Assembly: GCA_026008535.1 (NCBI GenBank)
Contig: BRKX01000018.1
Span: 14,392,088-14,456,087, forward strand
Length of the DNA: 64,000 nucleotides
Reading direction: 5' to 3'
Origin: Perilla frutescens
Taxonomy: Eukaryota > Streptophyta > Magnoliopsida > Lamiales > Lamiaceae
Below are positions 11,577 to 23,240 of the stretch, piece by piece (the first letter of the stretch is position 1; each line of letters opens with the position of its first letter). The translations under genes and the position numbers were made by a program. The notes beneath the pieces are model-generated. The model saw nothing but the letters and a program-made list of their open reading frames with translations, made no database searches and was not told where the DNA came from.

Positions 11577-12705
11577 TAGATTTAGGTATAGATATAGATA
11601 TAGATTAAGCTCTCAAAAAAATGATACTCCATTCTTTCCAAATAATTTGTCAATTTGGGGTTTTCAAATAGATTAAAATTTATTTTATGTACAACTAATT
11701 AAACATCCTACATTTCTCCTTAATGAATTATGATGAATAAACGAGATTAATAACAATATAATGCAACATGTTAATTTTCAATTTCAATGCCAGTCTGTAA
11801 ATGACTAGCTATGAAAAGTACCGTTTCACACACACGCCCCCCCCCCCCCCCCCCCCAACAAAATAATACATCTATACATAAATATCGTCGGGACCATGAA
11901 AAATATTACAATAGAAAAATTTACATTTAAAAAATATAATTTTTTTAAAAACTAATATACATTATAGGCGACATGAAATTTGTTCTTTCATATTTTAAAA
12001 CATGTAAATTTAAAAGATAAATAAAATTAGTGAATTTTTTTCCTAAAAAAATAATTTATGAATTTTAAAAAATCAAAATGTACATACATCATTCATGTAC
12101 ATTGTGCATACATATTAGATTTAGAAAATTCATTCATTTACTATATATCTAGGAAATGTTAAAAAAATATATGTATCACATGCAACTTTAGATAAGTATT
12201 TCATATCATCTTAAGTTTAATGTAATATAATTAAATAATTCTAGATATTTTATATAAATATTAAAATATATTAAATTTAATGTTATTTTATTACTATATG
12301 AAGGTAAATTTTTTAAAGATAATCTTTGGGATAATAACTTTTTATTACTGTAAATAGGTTATTCTTATATAGAGATTTTACAGTAGGTGTGTGTGCGTGT
12401 GTGTGTGTGCGTGTGTGTGTGTGTTATAGGATTATATATTTAATTGAGACACCTAAAATGAAATATTGAACTAAATATTTGAGACAAATTAATGGAATAT
12501 TATAATTGAGAGCGTTATTATCTGTTCAACGCACGTGTGTTGAAAATTGTGCGTGTGCGTGTGTCATATTCTCCATAATAAACTAAGACATGTTTATGGT
12601 AAATATAATATATTAATTCAGTATATTCAACGTGAATAATGTTTGGAACTTTGCATGGAACTGTGTGTGTGTGTGTTTTATGCAAATAGCGTAGGAATAC
12701 AAATG
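11577..12705. other. AT-rich intergenic DNA with simple repeats
   Basis: No gene was seen. It holds a 20-base C homopolymer (about 11837-11856), TATAGA repeats just after 11580, and GT/GC-alternating tracts near 12385-12425, 12530-12565 and 12660-12677. Confidence 0.7.
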
Positions 12706-13089
12706 AAATCCTCTATCCCACTTTTCTCTATTCCATTTGGTGTCCCATTTTAATTTTTATTCGATTTTCATTAATTTTTTTCTTCAATTTCAATTTATTA
12801 TGGTTTAGTTTAATTTTATAATTATTATTTAGATTTATTCCACCCAATTAGAGTTTATATTTATTTTTTAATATTTATTTATTATTTTTTAGTTAATATA
12901 ATTGATAATTATGATTGATTATTCAAAAAATATGGTATATAATTTTTTAAAATTTTAATTTTTAACAATAAATGTTGATTGTGATTTGTAATACTATAAT
13001 AAAATTTATTTTTGTAATAAATATTTTTAAAATATTAAATTTTATTGTGGGACACAATAATGAGATATGAAAAGTGGACTAGAGGATTT
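12706..13089. mobile_element. MITE with AAATCCTCTA ends
   Basis: The ends are inverted: AAATCCTCTATCCCACTTTTC on the left and AAATCCTCTAGTCCACTTTTC on the right strand, with TGTCCCA further in on both sides. The AT-rich core (CCCAATTAGAGTTTATA region) resembles cores near 17810-18070 and 43790-44110, suggesting one family. No clear target duplication was found. Confidence 0.6.
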
Positions 13090-13198
13090 TATCTTGTAGG
13101 AATATTGAAAAGGAGATTAAGAAAAATAAATAGTACGTACGTCTTGAAAATATTTTATTCACTTGCGGCAAATTTTAACACATTAATACGAAAATAAT

Positions 13199-13235
<37 letters not shown>

Positions 13236-14584
13236 TTTCTTTGGTTGGGAGTTGGGACCAACTTTGACAGACGCTGAATCGTTTACTACCGTGTGAGGAA
13301 ACGTGTAAATTGTGGCATTTGAATTTTTAAATTCTTTGCACCTCTTTCCGTTTTAGTGGGAACGGCGAAAAAGTCACCAAACTCAATGTTTGCACTTTTT
13401 ACTAATTAAGATCCTCATTGGATATGATTCATCTTTTATAATTAGGTAAGGACATGTAAAATCCCTCAATATGTAATTTGAGAGAGAGAGAGAGAAAGAG
13501 ACGTTATTAATTGAGTGATCCACCATCTCTAAATTTTTATATTGTAAATCGATCTCTTATAGAACTAATTGCATCAAAATATCTCTACAAATTGATCTAA
13601 ATAAATCCTTCGGTTTTTTTTTCAGACGATTTTTTTCCTAAAAGGCTAAAACTATGCAATCCCGGGATTTATGTTACCAAAATTTTCAAATAAATGAATT
13701 ATGGGACTGGTTTTATATCATCCTATGAAGAGATTTTTTTTTTTAATCTTTTTTTTCAAATTGCCTTTTGTTTGGTTTCTTGGCCTTTCAGCTTGTGAAC
13801 GGGCCGGGAATCCATATATATTTATTAATATTGGTTTTGGCAAGTCCTCGTCGTTTTATTTTAAAGATTTTGCAAAAAATAATTATTATACTACTTGTGA
13901 ATCCAAATACTCTTCAGTTAAATCGATGTAAGCATTGATGAATTTATATATAATTCTACACAACACAATGTTGTCATCTCATGGGAACGACAGGTTTATT
14001 AGGTTTATTCCAAATCGAGAGGATTTTTAGTTTTTGTCTTAATTATAGATACAAATATTTAATGTAGCATAATTGTATTGCTGGATATACAAATATGGAG
14101 GCTTCGCTGATAAACGACATGTACAGTCATGATTCGATTTGGTTTTGTATAACTGGCTTTAAAAAAAAACTGTTAATCTAAAAAAAAAATCCCGCTTTCC
14201 CCTTGTACAAATATGAATTTCACCGATCAAGAATAATATTTTCATTAACTTCAATAAAAATAACAACCTTTTTTTTTTATCATGTTTGAAAAATAAAAAT
14301 AAAAATAAACTCAATAGGGCTGTCATCATTTTGTAAGTAAACATTACCAAATAATTTGGACAGACGTTCCACTCTTAAGTGTAGGTTGTTTTATTTACCT
14401 ACTGTAACTTATTTCTCGGTTCGATTTACAATATCTCAATCAAATTAATTCAGTAACTGTAGATTGAATTGAATTTGTAATTTCCTTGATTACAAACTCA
14501 ATTCGGTCAACAATTAAATAATAAAAATCAAATATAAAATTAATAACTCGATAAATATTGTTCGTGACAGATTTTTTTAACTTA
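13090..14584. other. Intergenic DNA, no gene recognised
   Basis: A (TC)n tract lies at about 13200-13230 and a short (GA)n near 13480. Short open frames here have no recognisable domain and contain homopolymer runs. Confidence 0.6.
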
Positions 14585-14662
14585 GTCAGTGTTTTTCCCT
14601 TTATAAGGGTGAGAGAACTAGTTGAGTTCGAATCTCAATCTCTTGTCCCAACTCAAAAAAAT
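14585..14662 (+). mobile_element. Possible SINE remnant
   Basis: A box-B-like GAGTTCGAATCTC is followed about 20 bases later by a short A-run, as in tRNA-derived SINEs. Box A is not clear. Confidence 0.3.
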
Positions 14663-14730
14663 ATATTGTTCATAATGGAGTAGCGAAAGTAGATGTTTTG
14701 AGGTTGCTTTTCAATTTGAGATAAATATTC

Positions 14731-15098
14731 GGGTAAATTACGATTTGATATTTAGATTTTGAGCACTTTTTTAAAAAAAAATGATCCACTGTTTTAAAAT
14801 TAATAAAGCAATACTCATTTTTCATTTTTTTTGCGCAAATCTAACATTTGATTAATTTTACGATCCGAAAATCATACGTAATTGATTGTATTTTAGATTT
14901 TCTTGATTGAAGGAATTTTGCTAAGTAGTTGGAGAAATATGCATATTAAAATACAATCAATTACATACTGTTTTTTGAACGTAAATGTTAGATTTGCAAA
15001 TTATTTAAAAAGTTAATAATGTTTTGTTAATTTTTTTTTAAAAAAGGCCATTTTTTTAAAAAGTGTCCAAAATAGAAATATGAAAGCTTAATTTATCC
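14731..15098. mobile_element. Mutator-type MITE with 9-bp TSD
   Basis: The 368-bp element has inverted repeats of about 50 bp: GGGTAAATTACG on the left and GGATAAATTAAG on the right strand, both running on to GA(G/C)CACTTTTT-like sequence and A-runs. Nine-base flanks are TAAATATTC and AAAATATTC, matching at eight positions. Long TIR plus 9-bp duplication is the Mutator pattern. Non-coding. Confidence 0.75.
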
Positions 15099-15590
15099 AA
15101 AATATTCCAAATAAATCAACACATTAAATGAATTTCAAGTTTTCAACTGCAATAAAAATCACTTTCAATTTCCAAACTAATATGAGTTTCAAACTCAGAA
15201 CTTGTTTTTATTGCTATGAAATATGAATTTCAACTTCATTTTTCAGATCCAAATGACCCAAATGCTACATACGGCCGGACTCCAAATTAAATTCCATAAA
15301 TGAAATGACAAAATTAATTTACTTCACCTCTTCTTCAAATATAAAAAATAAAATATACGTTATGATAAGTGTATAAATTATTTTATCAATATATTCATGT
15401 ATTTATCAGTAAAGTCCAAATATCAAAAGATTGTATGGATAAGAAGAATTTGAACTTCCATCTTTCCAGCTGAGGAAACTAAGATTGATTAGATCCCAGT
15501 GATCATATATATCACATATATAGAAAAACCGAAAAAATAAAATAAAACCACACACACACAGTCGAAGAAATGATGGAATCCAATTACACT
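15099..15590. other. Intergenic DNA downstream of the small CxxC gene
   Basis: AT-rich, no recognised element. The gene at 15842-16045 transcribes towards it. Confidence 0.6.
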
Positions 15591-15593
15591 TTC

Positions 15594-15599
15594 TTTATT
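15594..15599 (-). terminator. Candidate polyadenylation signal
   Basis: AATAAA on the minus strand about 240 bp downstream of the stop codon of the small CxxC gene. A position-based guess. Confidence 0.4.
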
Positions 15600-15841
15600 A
15601 CAAGTTTACCACTGAATCAGTGCATGCGCAGTTATACATACACAATACATACAAAATACACACACAATACACCCACAGCACCTAAAAATCCATGAACTAA
15701 CAAAACCAACAGATCTAAAACCGAATCAGCCTCCTCGCCGCCGCTTCCGGCGTCAAATCCACAGAAACAAAAGGAAAAAAAATGAACGAATAATCAGAGT
15801 GGTCAATTTTTTTGTAAAAAAAAATAATTCAAAATTCGCCG

Positions 15842-16045
15842 CTAGAAATCGTACAAAACGAGGCGCCTGGAGCAGAGCGAGCAGAAATACTTGCGCTTGA
15901 ATCTGAAGCAAATCGGCAGAAAGCAGAATCTCCAGCGGCTGCTGACATCGACTGCTTGCACCTTGCCGCCGCAGTAGGGGCACGTCCCCGGCGCCTGCTG
16001 CCGCGCCACCTCCGTCTCCTCCTCGTTGCAGCCCAGAAAACACAT
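15842..16045 (-). CDS. Small two-CxxC (zinc-ribbon-like) conserved plant protein
   Basis: A 67-residue intronless frame starts at the ATG at 16045 and stops with TAG at 15842. Four cysteines form two knuckles, CPYC (residues 22-25) and CSLC (55-58), about 30 apart, which fits a zinc ribbon. Between them lies RWRFCFLPICF followed by a basic RFKRKYFC stretch. I recognise this layout from a family of short uncharacterised plant proteins beginning MCF; no biochemical role is known to me. An in-frame GTG five codons upstream is not needed. Supporting a real gene are higher GC than the surroundings, a TATA box about 140 bp upstream and AATAAA downstream. No signal peptide or membrane helix is obvious. 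Overlapping frames on this strand are shadows. Confidence 0.85.
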   Translation of the reverse strand: MCFLGCNEEETEVARQQAPGTCPYCGGKVQAVDVSSRWRFCFLPICFRFKRKYFCSLCSRRLVLYDF

Positions 16046-16180
16046 AGCTTCACCTCCCACTGTGTGTAGTAGATTCGTTTCCGATTTCTTAATTCTTATT
16101 AGTCGTTAAGTGGAATTGGAAATGCTTTGAAATCTCAGATTTTTTTGTTTCTTTTCTGTTTCGGTTTCAGTTTCAGACGG

Positions 16181-16190
16181 GTATTTATAA
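16181..16190 (-). promoter_or_regulatory. Candidate TATA box of the small CxxC gene
   Basis: TTATAAATAC on the minus strand, about 136-145 bp upstream of the ATG at 16045, leaving room for a 5' UTR of roughly 100 bp. Confidence 0.5.
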
Positions 16191-16661
16191 GCGGACGGAG
16201 TGCGGATCTCGAGAAGATTCGGCGCAGGCTTCATGGTCTCTTCGAGACTCGTCCGTTAACGTGCGCGTGGGGCGTAGGATTAGAAGTGGGGGAGTTTTTA
16301 TTTTCATTTTTTGGTTTGCTCTTTTTCTGGTGGGACCCGTGTTGGCGTACACGTGGAAAGTTTTTATTTTTGCTCCGACATTATTTGGAGAAATCTCAAT
16401 CATGAATATTTGTGATAGGTTGTAACAATAATTAGCCAGAAAGAGAAACTGCAACGGATATTATTGTATATGCACGTATTTGTTGGGATAGCGTGTATTA
16501 TTACATATACTCGTCCCACTAAAATATTTCAATATTCTTCTTCTTTTTTTCAATCACCTCAAAATTATATTCCATTATTGTATTGTATATCTATTTTTAT
16601 AATACGGTCGTACTCGATATTTTTCAAAATTAGCAATCTTCAATTTTTCTAAGTAAATAAA

Positions 16662-17535
16662 CACTACAGAAAAAGCGGGTTTTAGTGCTGGAATATTCCG
16701 TCGCTAGAAAGTGTTAGCGACGGACAGACGGACTCAATCTGTTGTTGATTATCTCGTCGTTACATACACCTAGCGACAGAATTGTTATCCGTCATATTTG
16801 CGACGGATTACCGACGGAATATCCGTCACCTCTGCGTGTCGTCGCCGGTTGATCGACCGATCGACAGACGATGAATTCACGACGGACTAGCGACGGGCTA
16901 AGTCCGTCGCTACTAGCGACGGATCACAATTCGTCGTTAATCGACACAATGAACTAACGACGGAAATGATTTCGTTGTTATATCCCGAGATTGGGAATCG
17001 TCGCTAGTTTTATTTTTTTTTCACATTTTAATATTATATAAATTAATTAAAATTGAATATTATAAATAAAATACTAATATTAAAAATACAATATATTAAA
17101 AATACTAATATTAAAAATATAATATATTAAATAAAAAATTCACAAATAAAATGCAATTATTCAAATATAAATACTGTGTCACTCATCAGGGGGCGGAGGC
17201 GGAGGGTGTTGTGGGAGCTGGTCAAATCTAACAAACATCTAGGCCCACTGGGAGAGAGGGAGGCGGAGGCAGGGCTGTGCATCGGAGGCGGAGAGGAGAG
17301 GAGGGGAGACAAGAGGAAGAGGAGAGAGAGGGGGAGAGGGAGAGGGGGTCTGCGGCGCGGTGGGGAGGCGGGGAGCTTGGGTTTTGCGGCTGGGAGTATC
17401 GGGGAAGGCGGCGGATATGATTAGGGCTTGTGAAGCAGAAGAAGAAGGGGGAAACTGATATCCTGATTTTTACACTTTTAACGACGGACTCCCGACGTCG
17501 TTATCTAATGACGGAAGCTTTGGACACTTGATGCT
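16662..17535 (+). mobile_element. Truncated CACTA element, left end
   Basis: It starts CACTACAGAAAAAGCGGG and runs into a field of subterminal repeats with the core AGCGACGGA and its complement TCCGTCGCT (over ten copies between 16700 and 17010). This is the usual layout of plant CACTA ends. A few more copies occur near 17480-17515. A right terminus TGTAGTG was not found, so the copy is truncated or rearranged. The purine-rich GGCGGA stretch (17185-17420) gives an 82-residue open frame with no recognisable domain; I do not call it a gene. Confidence 0.7.
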
Positions 17536-18452
17536 CACGTTGGTGACTAAAAAATTCAAATATACTAGAAGATATTTATAGATGGACGAACTATATAGTT
17601 TTAATTTGAGAAATTAAATATGGGTTAAGTATGTACTCTCACCACAAAATCAACGAAAACTCATTATATATATAAGTATATATTTGATTGAAGTCTGTAC
17701 ATGCACACATACAAATGTCCAGTGATATATACATGTACAATATATGATTGAACTTTTATCAATGTATTATATATCCCTCAAAAAAAAATTGTATTATATA
17801 AATATTAATATATTCAATTCTTTTATTTTTATTGTAATTTAGTTTAATTTTACAATTACAAATTAAGATTTATTCCATCAAATTAGAGTTAATAATTATT
17901 TTTTAACTAGAATTTTATTTTCATGTTTTAGTTAATTAATAATTAGCTTTTAGGGTTTATTATTCCATGACTAGGGTAAGCATATAAAAATTGTAATTGG
18001 GTGCAATAAACATTATTAATAATTATAAAATTAAACTAAATCATATTAAATAAAAAATAAAAAATTGAAAATTAAGATACATGTCACATACATAGACAGT
18101 GTCAATATAAGGTGCCCAAGCTATCATTTTCATTCATCTATGTATAAACGATAACCTATTTGAAAGCATGCCCCCGGTGTATATTCATCATGCTATAATG
18201 CATGTATCTCATCTACAATTTATATGAATAAAATCTTTGATTTTTTCCCTAACCAAATTAAAATTATAATATGCTTAATTTAGAGTTTATAAAGACTATC
18301 AAAGTGTGTGGACAAACAAATCCTCTAAAAAAAGGTGCGTGGTCAATCGTTAAGAGTTTATAAACGTATTTTAATATAGTGAGAGGACGTACACCAACTA
18401 ATTCTTTTTGAAAACAAATATATATAGGGGTTTATGTCCTGGTGGGGATGAC
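17536..18452. other. AT-rich intergenic DNA with a probable MITE
   Basis: About 17810-18070 is self-complementary: ATTTAGTTTAATTTTA near 17838 matches its reverse complement near 18030. The core resembles the MITE at 12706-13089. The rest shows nothing recognisable. Confidence 0.45.
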
Positions 18453-18849
18453 TACCTTATAGTGGATGAAAAAGTTAACACTATTAAGTAAATATTTTTC
18501 TCACATACTAGAATCTTCTTAATCTCTACTTGTAGAAATCATCATCAAATCATCAAATTTTAAAATTCAAAATAAATTTATATATAAATCATCTTATATA
18601 TATATATATATATTATAAATATTTAATTTTTCATATTATATTATTACTATTCTAAATTTATTATTTTATTAATTATTAACCACATTTTATTAATTTGTTG
18701 CAACTTTGGTTAATTGTAAAATTAATTACGTGTAAAATTGTGTGTAAAATTGTATGAAAAAAGTATGTGACGAGATCATAGTGTGAAAAAAAATGTGTAT
18801 TGATGTGTGTTTGTTAATGGTGTTAACTTTTCTATTTACAAAAAGGTAA
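18453..18849. mobile_element. Short MITE-like inverted repeat unit
   Basis: The left arm (18453-18489) with TACCTTATAGTGG and AAAAAGTTAACAC is matched in reverse complement by the right arm (18811-18849). No duplication was assigned and no coding sequence is present. Confidence 0.45.
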
Positions 18850-18941
18850 TGTGAGTAATTTTAGAAAGTCCAAGAGCTAAATAGGTCAAATAAATGAGGG
18901 AGTAATGTGAACTTTGGAGAATAATGAGGTAATGTGAACCC

Positions 18942-18994
<53 letters not shown>

Positions 18995-19338
18995 GGTTGG
19001 GTTCCAGAAGGAACCATAACTTAGGTGAGAACCGAGAACCAATCTCAGCCACAGATTGCTCTGATTTGGACGGCCAAGATCTGTTCCAAATTAAAAAAAA
19101 AAACGGTTGCATTATTGTAATATTTTCGAAGTTCACTGCCCCTGAAACTTAGAGAGGATAAAATCGGAAATTTGAAACTATATGCATTTTGAAAACGTTT
19201 GCAGACAAAAGCTCTCTTCCCACCACAACTGCTCGAGCTTCCTCACGCAAATCCAGACAAAGAAATCTAAAAAAACCCGCAAAATCGTCGAATTCAACCG
19301 TTCAAGTCGTCCGAAGATTAAATTTCCGATCAAAAATC

Positions 19339-21345
19339 ATGAACTCTCAAGGTAATACAACATTCAGTTTTATTTTTTCAAATTCTGTTGGATATTATTG
19401 TTTGCTATAAAAATTCATTTCGCAATATATAATGATGATTTAGTAATTTCTTTCGTGTTTTTTTAGCATAATAGTACTTCGCCGGAGACATACAAAACAT
19501 AATCTTTACAAAAATCTGTTCTTTTTATTGCATGATAATTTATTGGTTTCATTTTTGTTCTATTGACGACGGAAAACTTGTATAAACATGTTAAAGCTAA
19601 TAATGTTGGAAATGTATATGTGATTTACGTGTATATTTTTGAATTTAGGGTTTTAGCATTCTAATTCCCTATTTTAGCACTGTTGCCTCATATTTTAGCA
19701 CTAACATGACTCTTTTTTAGCGTTACAATTTTTTTAGAATTGTTATTGATTTATGAGTTTCACTTTTTGTTTATTTGTTTTTAGCAAACTAGTTTGGTGT
19801 TTTAGCACTGTCCTCTCGTATTTTAGCATTCAGATTATGTTTTTTAGCATTTTTACTGAATTAGCAGTTTCAAATTTTTGTTTCTTTTTTGTAAACCTAA
19901 CACTTTTGTCCATCTGTGATTTACCTGCACATTTTCTTGCTTTTAGCACTATAGTTTAGTGTTTTAGCACTGTCATATCCTATTTTAGCATTCCCATTAT
20001 GTTTTTTTAGCATTGTTATTTTTCTTTAACAGTATTATATAAAAAAATTATAGGTGCTAAAAGGACTACAGATGCTCAAAGTAGCAAAAGCAAACGAGCT
20101 AAAACTGCCCCGGATAATGAAGACAATAAACTCAGTACTATATGTAACAAATATCCATTCTTAGAAGCAACAACATCGCCATCAACTCTCTCAGACGCTG
20201 TGAGGAGAATGAATACAACACAACGGGAAGCAGTGAGACAGCTTGGATTCGGCAGCATTCTTTATTTGAATATAACACTTTATTCTAATTTGATAGTTAT
20301 TAATTCTAATTAACTCACTTTATTCTGTTTTAAATAACACTACACATTTATGTTTCTAATTAACTCACTTTATTCTATTTTAAATTTGTTAGTATTGGCA
20401 CTGGTAATTGAGGTTTTAGAACTTGAATTTTCTTTTTTAGCACTAGTAAAGCATTTTTCAGTTTCCAGTAGACATATAACCTTCGGCATTTCAATAAATC
20501 AATGAATAAACAGTCTTACATGTTCAAAAATTGTCATCTCCTATTTTTTAACTTGTGATTTTTTATTTTAGCACCCTCATGGCTTATTTTAGCACTCTTG
20601 AGACTTATTTTAGCATGCCACTTGTTTTTAGCATTAGCATGAAAAAAATGCCATCAGCATTTCAAAAAATCCATCAACAAACTGTCATTTTAGACTTATG
20701 TTTCACACTATTGTTCATCTCCCTTTATCTTAGCATGACTTCTGTTTTAGCATTAGCATTCAAAAAATATCATTTCTCACAGACCCTACTCCCACTTATT
20801 TTGAAGCACTGTCATTTTACAAATTTTAGCACAGTTATCTCTCATTTTAGACTTATGATTCACACTATTGTTCATATCCCTTTATCTTCAACATTAAATT
20901 ATGTTTTTTTAGCATTGTTATTTTCTTCTACTTAATAACATTATATAAAAAATTTATAGGTGTAAAAAGACCTGCAGAGGACCAACAAGGGAGAAAACGT
21001 GCTAAAATTGCCCCAACAAATGAAGATAATAAAAGAAGAGATATATTTCAGAAATATCCCTACTTAGAAGTCACAACAAGCCCAGAACATCTATCAGAAG
21101 CCGTTAGTATGCTTAATACAGCACAACGTGATGCTATTAAAAAACTTGGATTTGGCAGCATCCTACACATTGATATCATCTGTTTGCCAGAGAGGATGAA
21201 CTACTGGCTTCTGGAAAACTTCGACCCAGTGTCGAGAGAAATACAATTGCAACACGGGAGGAGGATAAGGATTGAAGCTTCTGATGTCTCTGTAATATAT
21301 GATTTTCCCAGAGGACGACGTAACATAGGGAAGAGTGTTAGAAAT
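19339..21345 (+). pseudogene. TE-borne DUF1985-like ORF with duplicated second exon
   Basis: ATG AAC TCT CAA G at 19339-19351 is followed by a GT donor. Two candidate second exons follow AG acceptors at 20054 and 20960, and both join in the same phase. Exon 2a (20054 to about 20268) and exon 2b (20960 to about 21345) are paralogous: a lysine-rich start, KYP(F/Y)LE(A/V)TTSP, then QR(E/D)A(V/I)..LGFGSIL. 2a breaks after that point. 2b continues with YWLLENFDPVSREIQL and VIYDFPRGRRNI, then runs into motif repeats. The pattern resembles the N-terminal DUF1985-type domain of plant transposon proteins (often fused to Ulp1 protease). VANC anti-silencing proteins of VANDAL MULEs, as I recall, carry DUF1985. 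The domain call is by eye. No intact full-length gene is present. Confidence 0.55.
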
Positions 21346-21930
21346 CAGAAGTGTATTCTAGATTTTGAATTCTACTTTAGCACTAAAAGTTTTTATTTTA
21401 GCACCGATGTTTTATACTTTAGCACTAGTAAAATAGTTTTGAGTTTTCAGCAGTCTATGTATTTTATCATTAAAATTAGACATATAACCTCATAATAGCT
21501 GGTATTTTGTGTTTTAGCAATTACAGTTCTTTTTTTTAGCATTGCTATTTAACGACAGACTACCATCTTACTCTACTTATTAAAATATAACTGAAAGTTT
21601 GATCAATTTGAATAATACATAGTAATCATAATTTGTCATTTTAGACTCGTTTTTCTTCCATATATATATATATATATAGCATTTTTGGACATTCTAGCAG
21701 TGTTAATATAAATGTAATGCTCCTCCTAAAGTTAGAGGGGGAGCAACCACTAAATGGAATAGTTCAGCAGTTTTAGCACTTGCATATGATTTTTTAGCAC
21801 TTGCCATTTCTTTTTTAGCACAAGTATTTCAACTCTAGATTTCGCATTCTACTTTAGCACTGAAAGTTTTAATTTTAGCACTGAAGATTTATACTTTAGC
21901 ACTTACGTTTCCTTGTTTAGCACTGACGTT
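19630..21930 (+). repeat. TTTTAGCA(C/T) dispersed motif array, forward
   Basis: About 34 copies of TTTAGCAC, TTTAGCAT or close variants on the plus strand in 2.3 kb, sitting in the presumed introns and flanks of the DUF1985-like ORF and largely absent from the exons. Spacing is irregular, roughly 20-150 bp. Confidence 0.85.
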
Positions 21931-22054
21931 ACACACCTACTAGAAATATTAAAACATTTATTACCAATGCCAAAAATGAAATACCAGATATGCCTATTTA
22001 TAATTAAAAGAAAGAATATTACTATCATTAATAAAAAAATAAAATATAATGTAT

Positions 22055-22400
22055 CTACTTCTTCTTGCCACAGTTCCTAGAATCATGATTGGCTTTCTTC
22101 CCACACATCTTGCAGGTTCTACGAGGTTTCTTTGCACGTTCAACTCTCGGCTCTTCTTTTGATTTTTTACGACTCGCACTACCTTTAGTTTTCACGAATT
22201 CAAGTGGATGCACCTCAACTTCACTAGGTGTACACAAATCCACAAGATGAGGCATACACCTTGTAAAATGTTATACCATCATCTAACGTAGGGAAGGTCT
22301 TGCCTAATGCAGGCTTCAAAGATGATTCACATTCAGATGTGTAAAATTCAGAAAAAACAGGTGAAATCTCCAAATTGGAAGAAGCACAATCTGCACATTT
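22055..22400 (-). pseudogene. FAR1/MULE transposase remnant with core deleted
   Basis: On the minus strand, 22400 to about 22230 encodes GKTFPTLDDGITFYKVYA followed by CGF, the opening of a FAR1 DNA-binding domain. From about 22245 another frame encodes a basic tail ending CKMCGKKANHDSRNC plus lysines and a stop at 22055, the zinc knuckle that closes FAR1/FHY3/MULE transposases. The whole DDE core and SWIM region are missing and the two ends are out of frame with each other. It is therefore an internally deleted transposase gene, oriented towards the left half of element 2. Confidence 0.75.
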
Positions 22401-22403
22401 ATC

Positions 22404-22881
22404 AATTCACAAACTAAAATCATATTAATGCATAAAAAATATATTCTAAGATCATATAGAAACAATTTCACAGCAGTGCTAAACTAGGTTACAATAGTGC
22501 TAAAATAATTCACAGAAATGCTAAACTAGTTTACAATAGTGCTAAAATACTTCAAAATAGTGCTAAAGTACACACACACACAAACATATGCATATATAAA
22601 GTTTGCTGAATGATTTCTTAAATTGAATCTGGATATTTTATTAATTCACAAACTAAAATCACATTAATGCATAAAAAACATATTCTAAGATCATGTAAAA
22701 ATAATTTCACAGCAGCGCTAAACTAGGTTACAATAGTGCTAAAATAGTTCATAGAAATGCTAAACTAGTTTACAATAGTGCTAAAATACTTCAAAGTAGT
22801 GCTAAAGTACACACACACACACAAACATATGCATATATAAAGTTTGCTTAATGATTTCTTAACTGAATCTGGATATTTTAT
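22404..22881 (-). repeat. 239-bp tandem duplication with AGTGCTAAA motifs
   Basis: Two near-identical copies begin AATTCACAAACTAAAATCA at 22404 and 22643, each with five GTGCTAAA-type motifs (minus orientation of TTTAGCAC), a (CA)n run and TATGCATATATAAAG. A partial third copy lies at about 23230-23405. Confidence 0.9.
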
Positions 22882-22911
22882 CAAATTATGAAGTACAAGG
22901 ATGAAACTCTG

Positions 22912-23240
22912 ATATCAAGCAACTGCTACTTCAAGAAATGCACAACTCCCCTTATGGAGGGCATTCAGGCATCTATGGGACTTATGGCACGTTAAAGAGG
23001 CTCTTCTACTGCCCACACTTGAAGGATGATGTGACTATATCACATCCTTACAAAAGAAGGGTGCAATTTTAGTGGTGGTGGACAAGCTAACAAAGTATGG
23101 GCATTTTATCCCTATATCACACCCTTAAACAGCTCAAAACCGTTGCTAAGGTGTTCCTATACTTATTCTACAGCTTGCATGGTTAGCCCCTAAGCCCTAA
23201 GCATTGTGACAGACAGCGATAAAGTTTTCACAATAGTTTA
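22912..23240 (+). pseudogene. Captured fragments of Ty3-gypsy integrase
   Basis: Between tandem copies two and three, the plus strand encodes LLQEMHNSPYGGHSGIYGTY and KRLFYCPHLKDDV (zinc-binding H2C2 part of gypsy integrase), then VVVDKLTKYGHFIPISHP, then IVTDSDKVFT (second catalytic Asp region). The pieces are in order but separated by deletions and frameshifts. This is a relic, not part of the element's own machinery. Confidence 0.8.

Noticed and set aside
17176..17424. 82-codon frame in CACTA remnant
   Set aside because: Gly/Arg-rich from purine repeats, no domain, no splice context.
22404..22881. CRISPR-like or satellite array
   Set aside because: Only two and a half long copies with internal motif repeats; eukaryotic transposon context.
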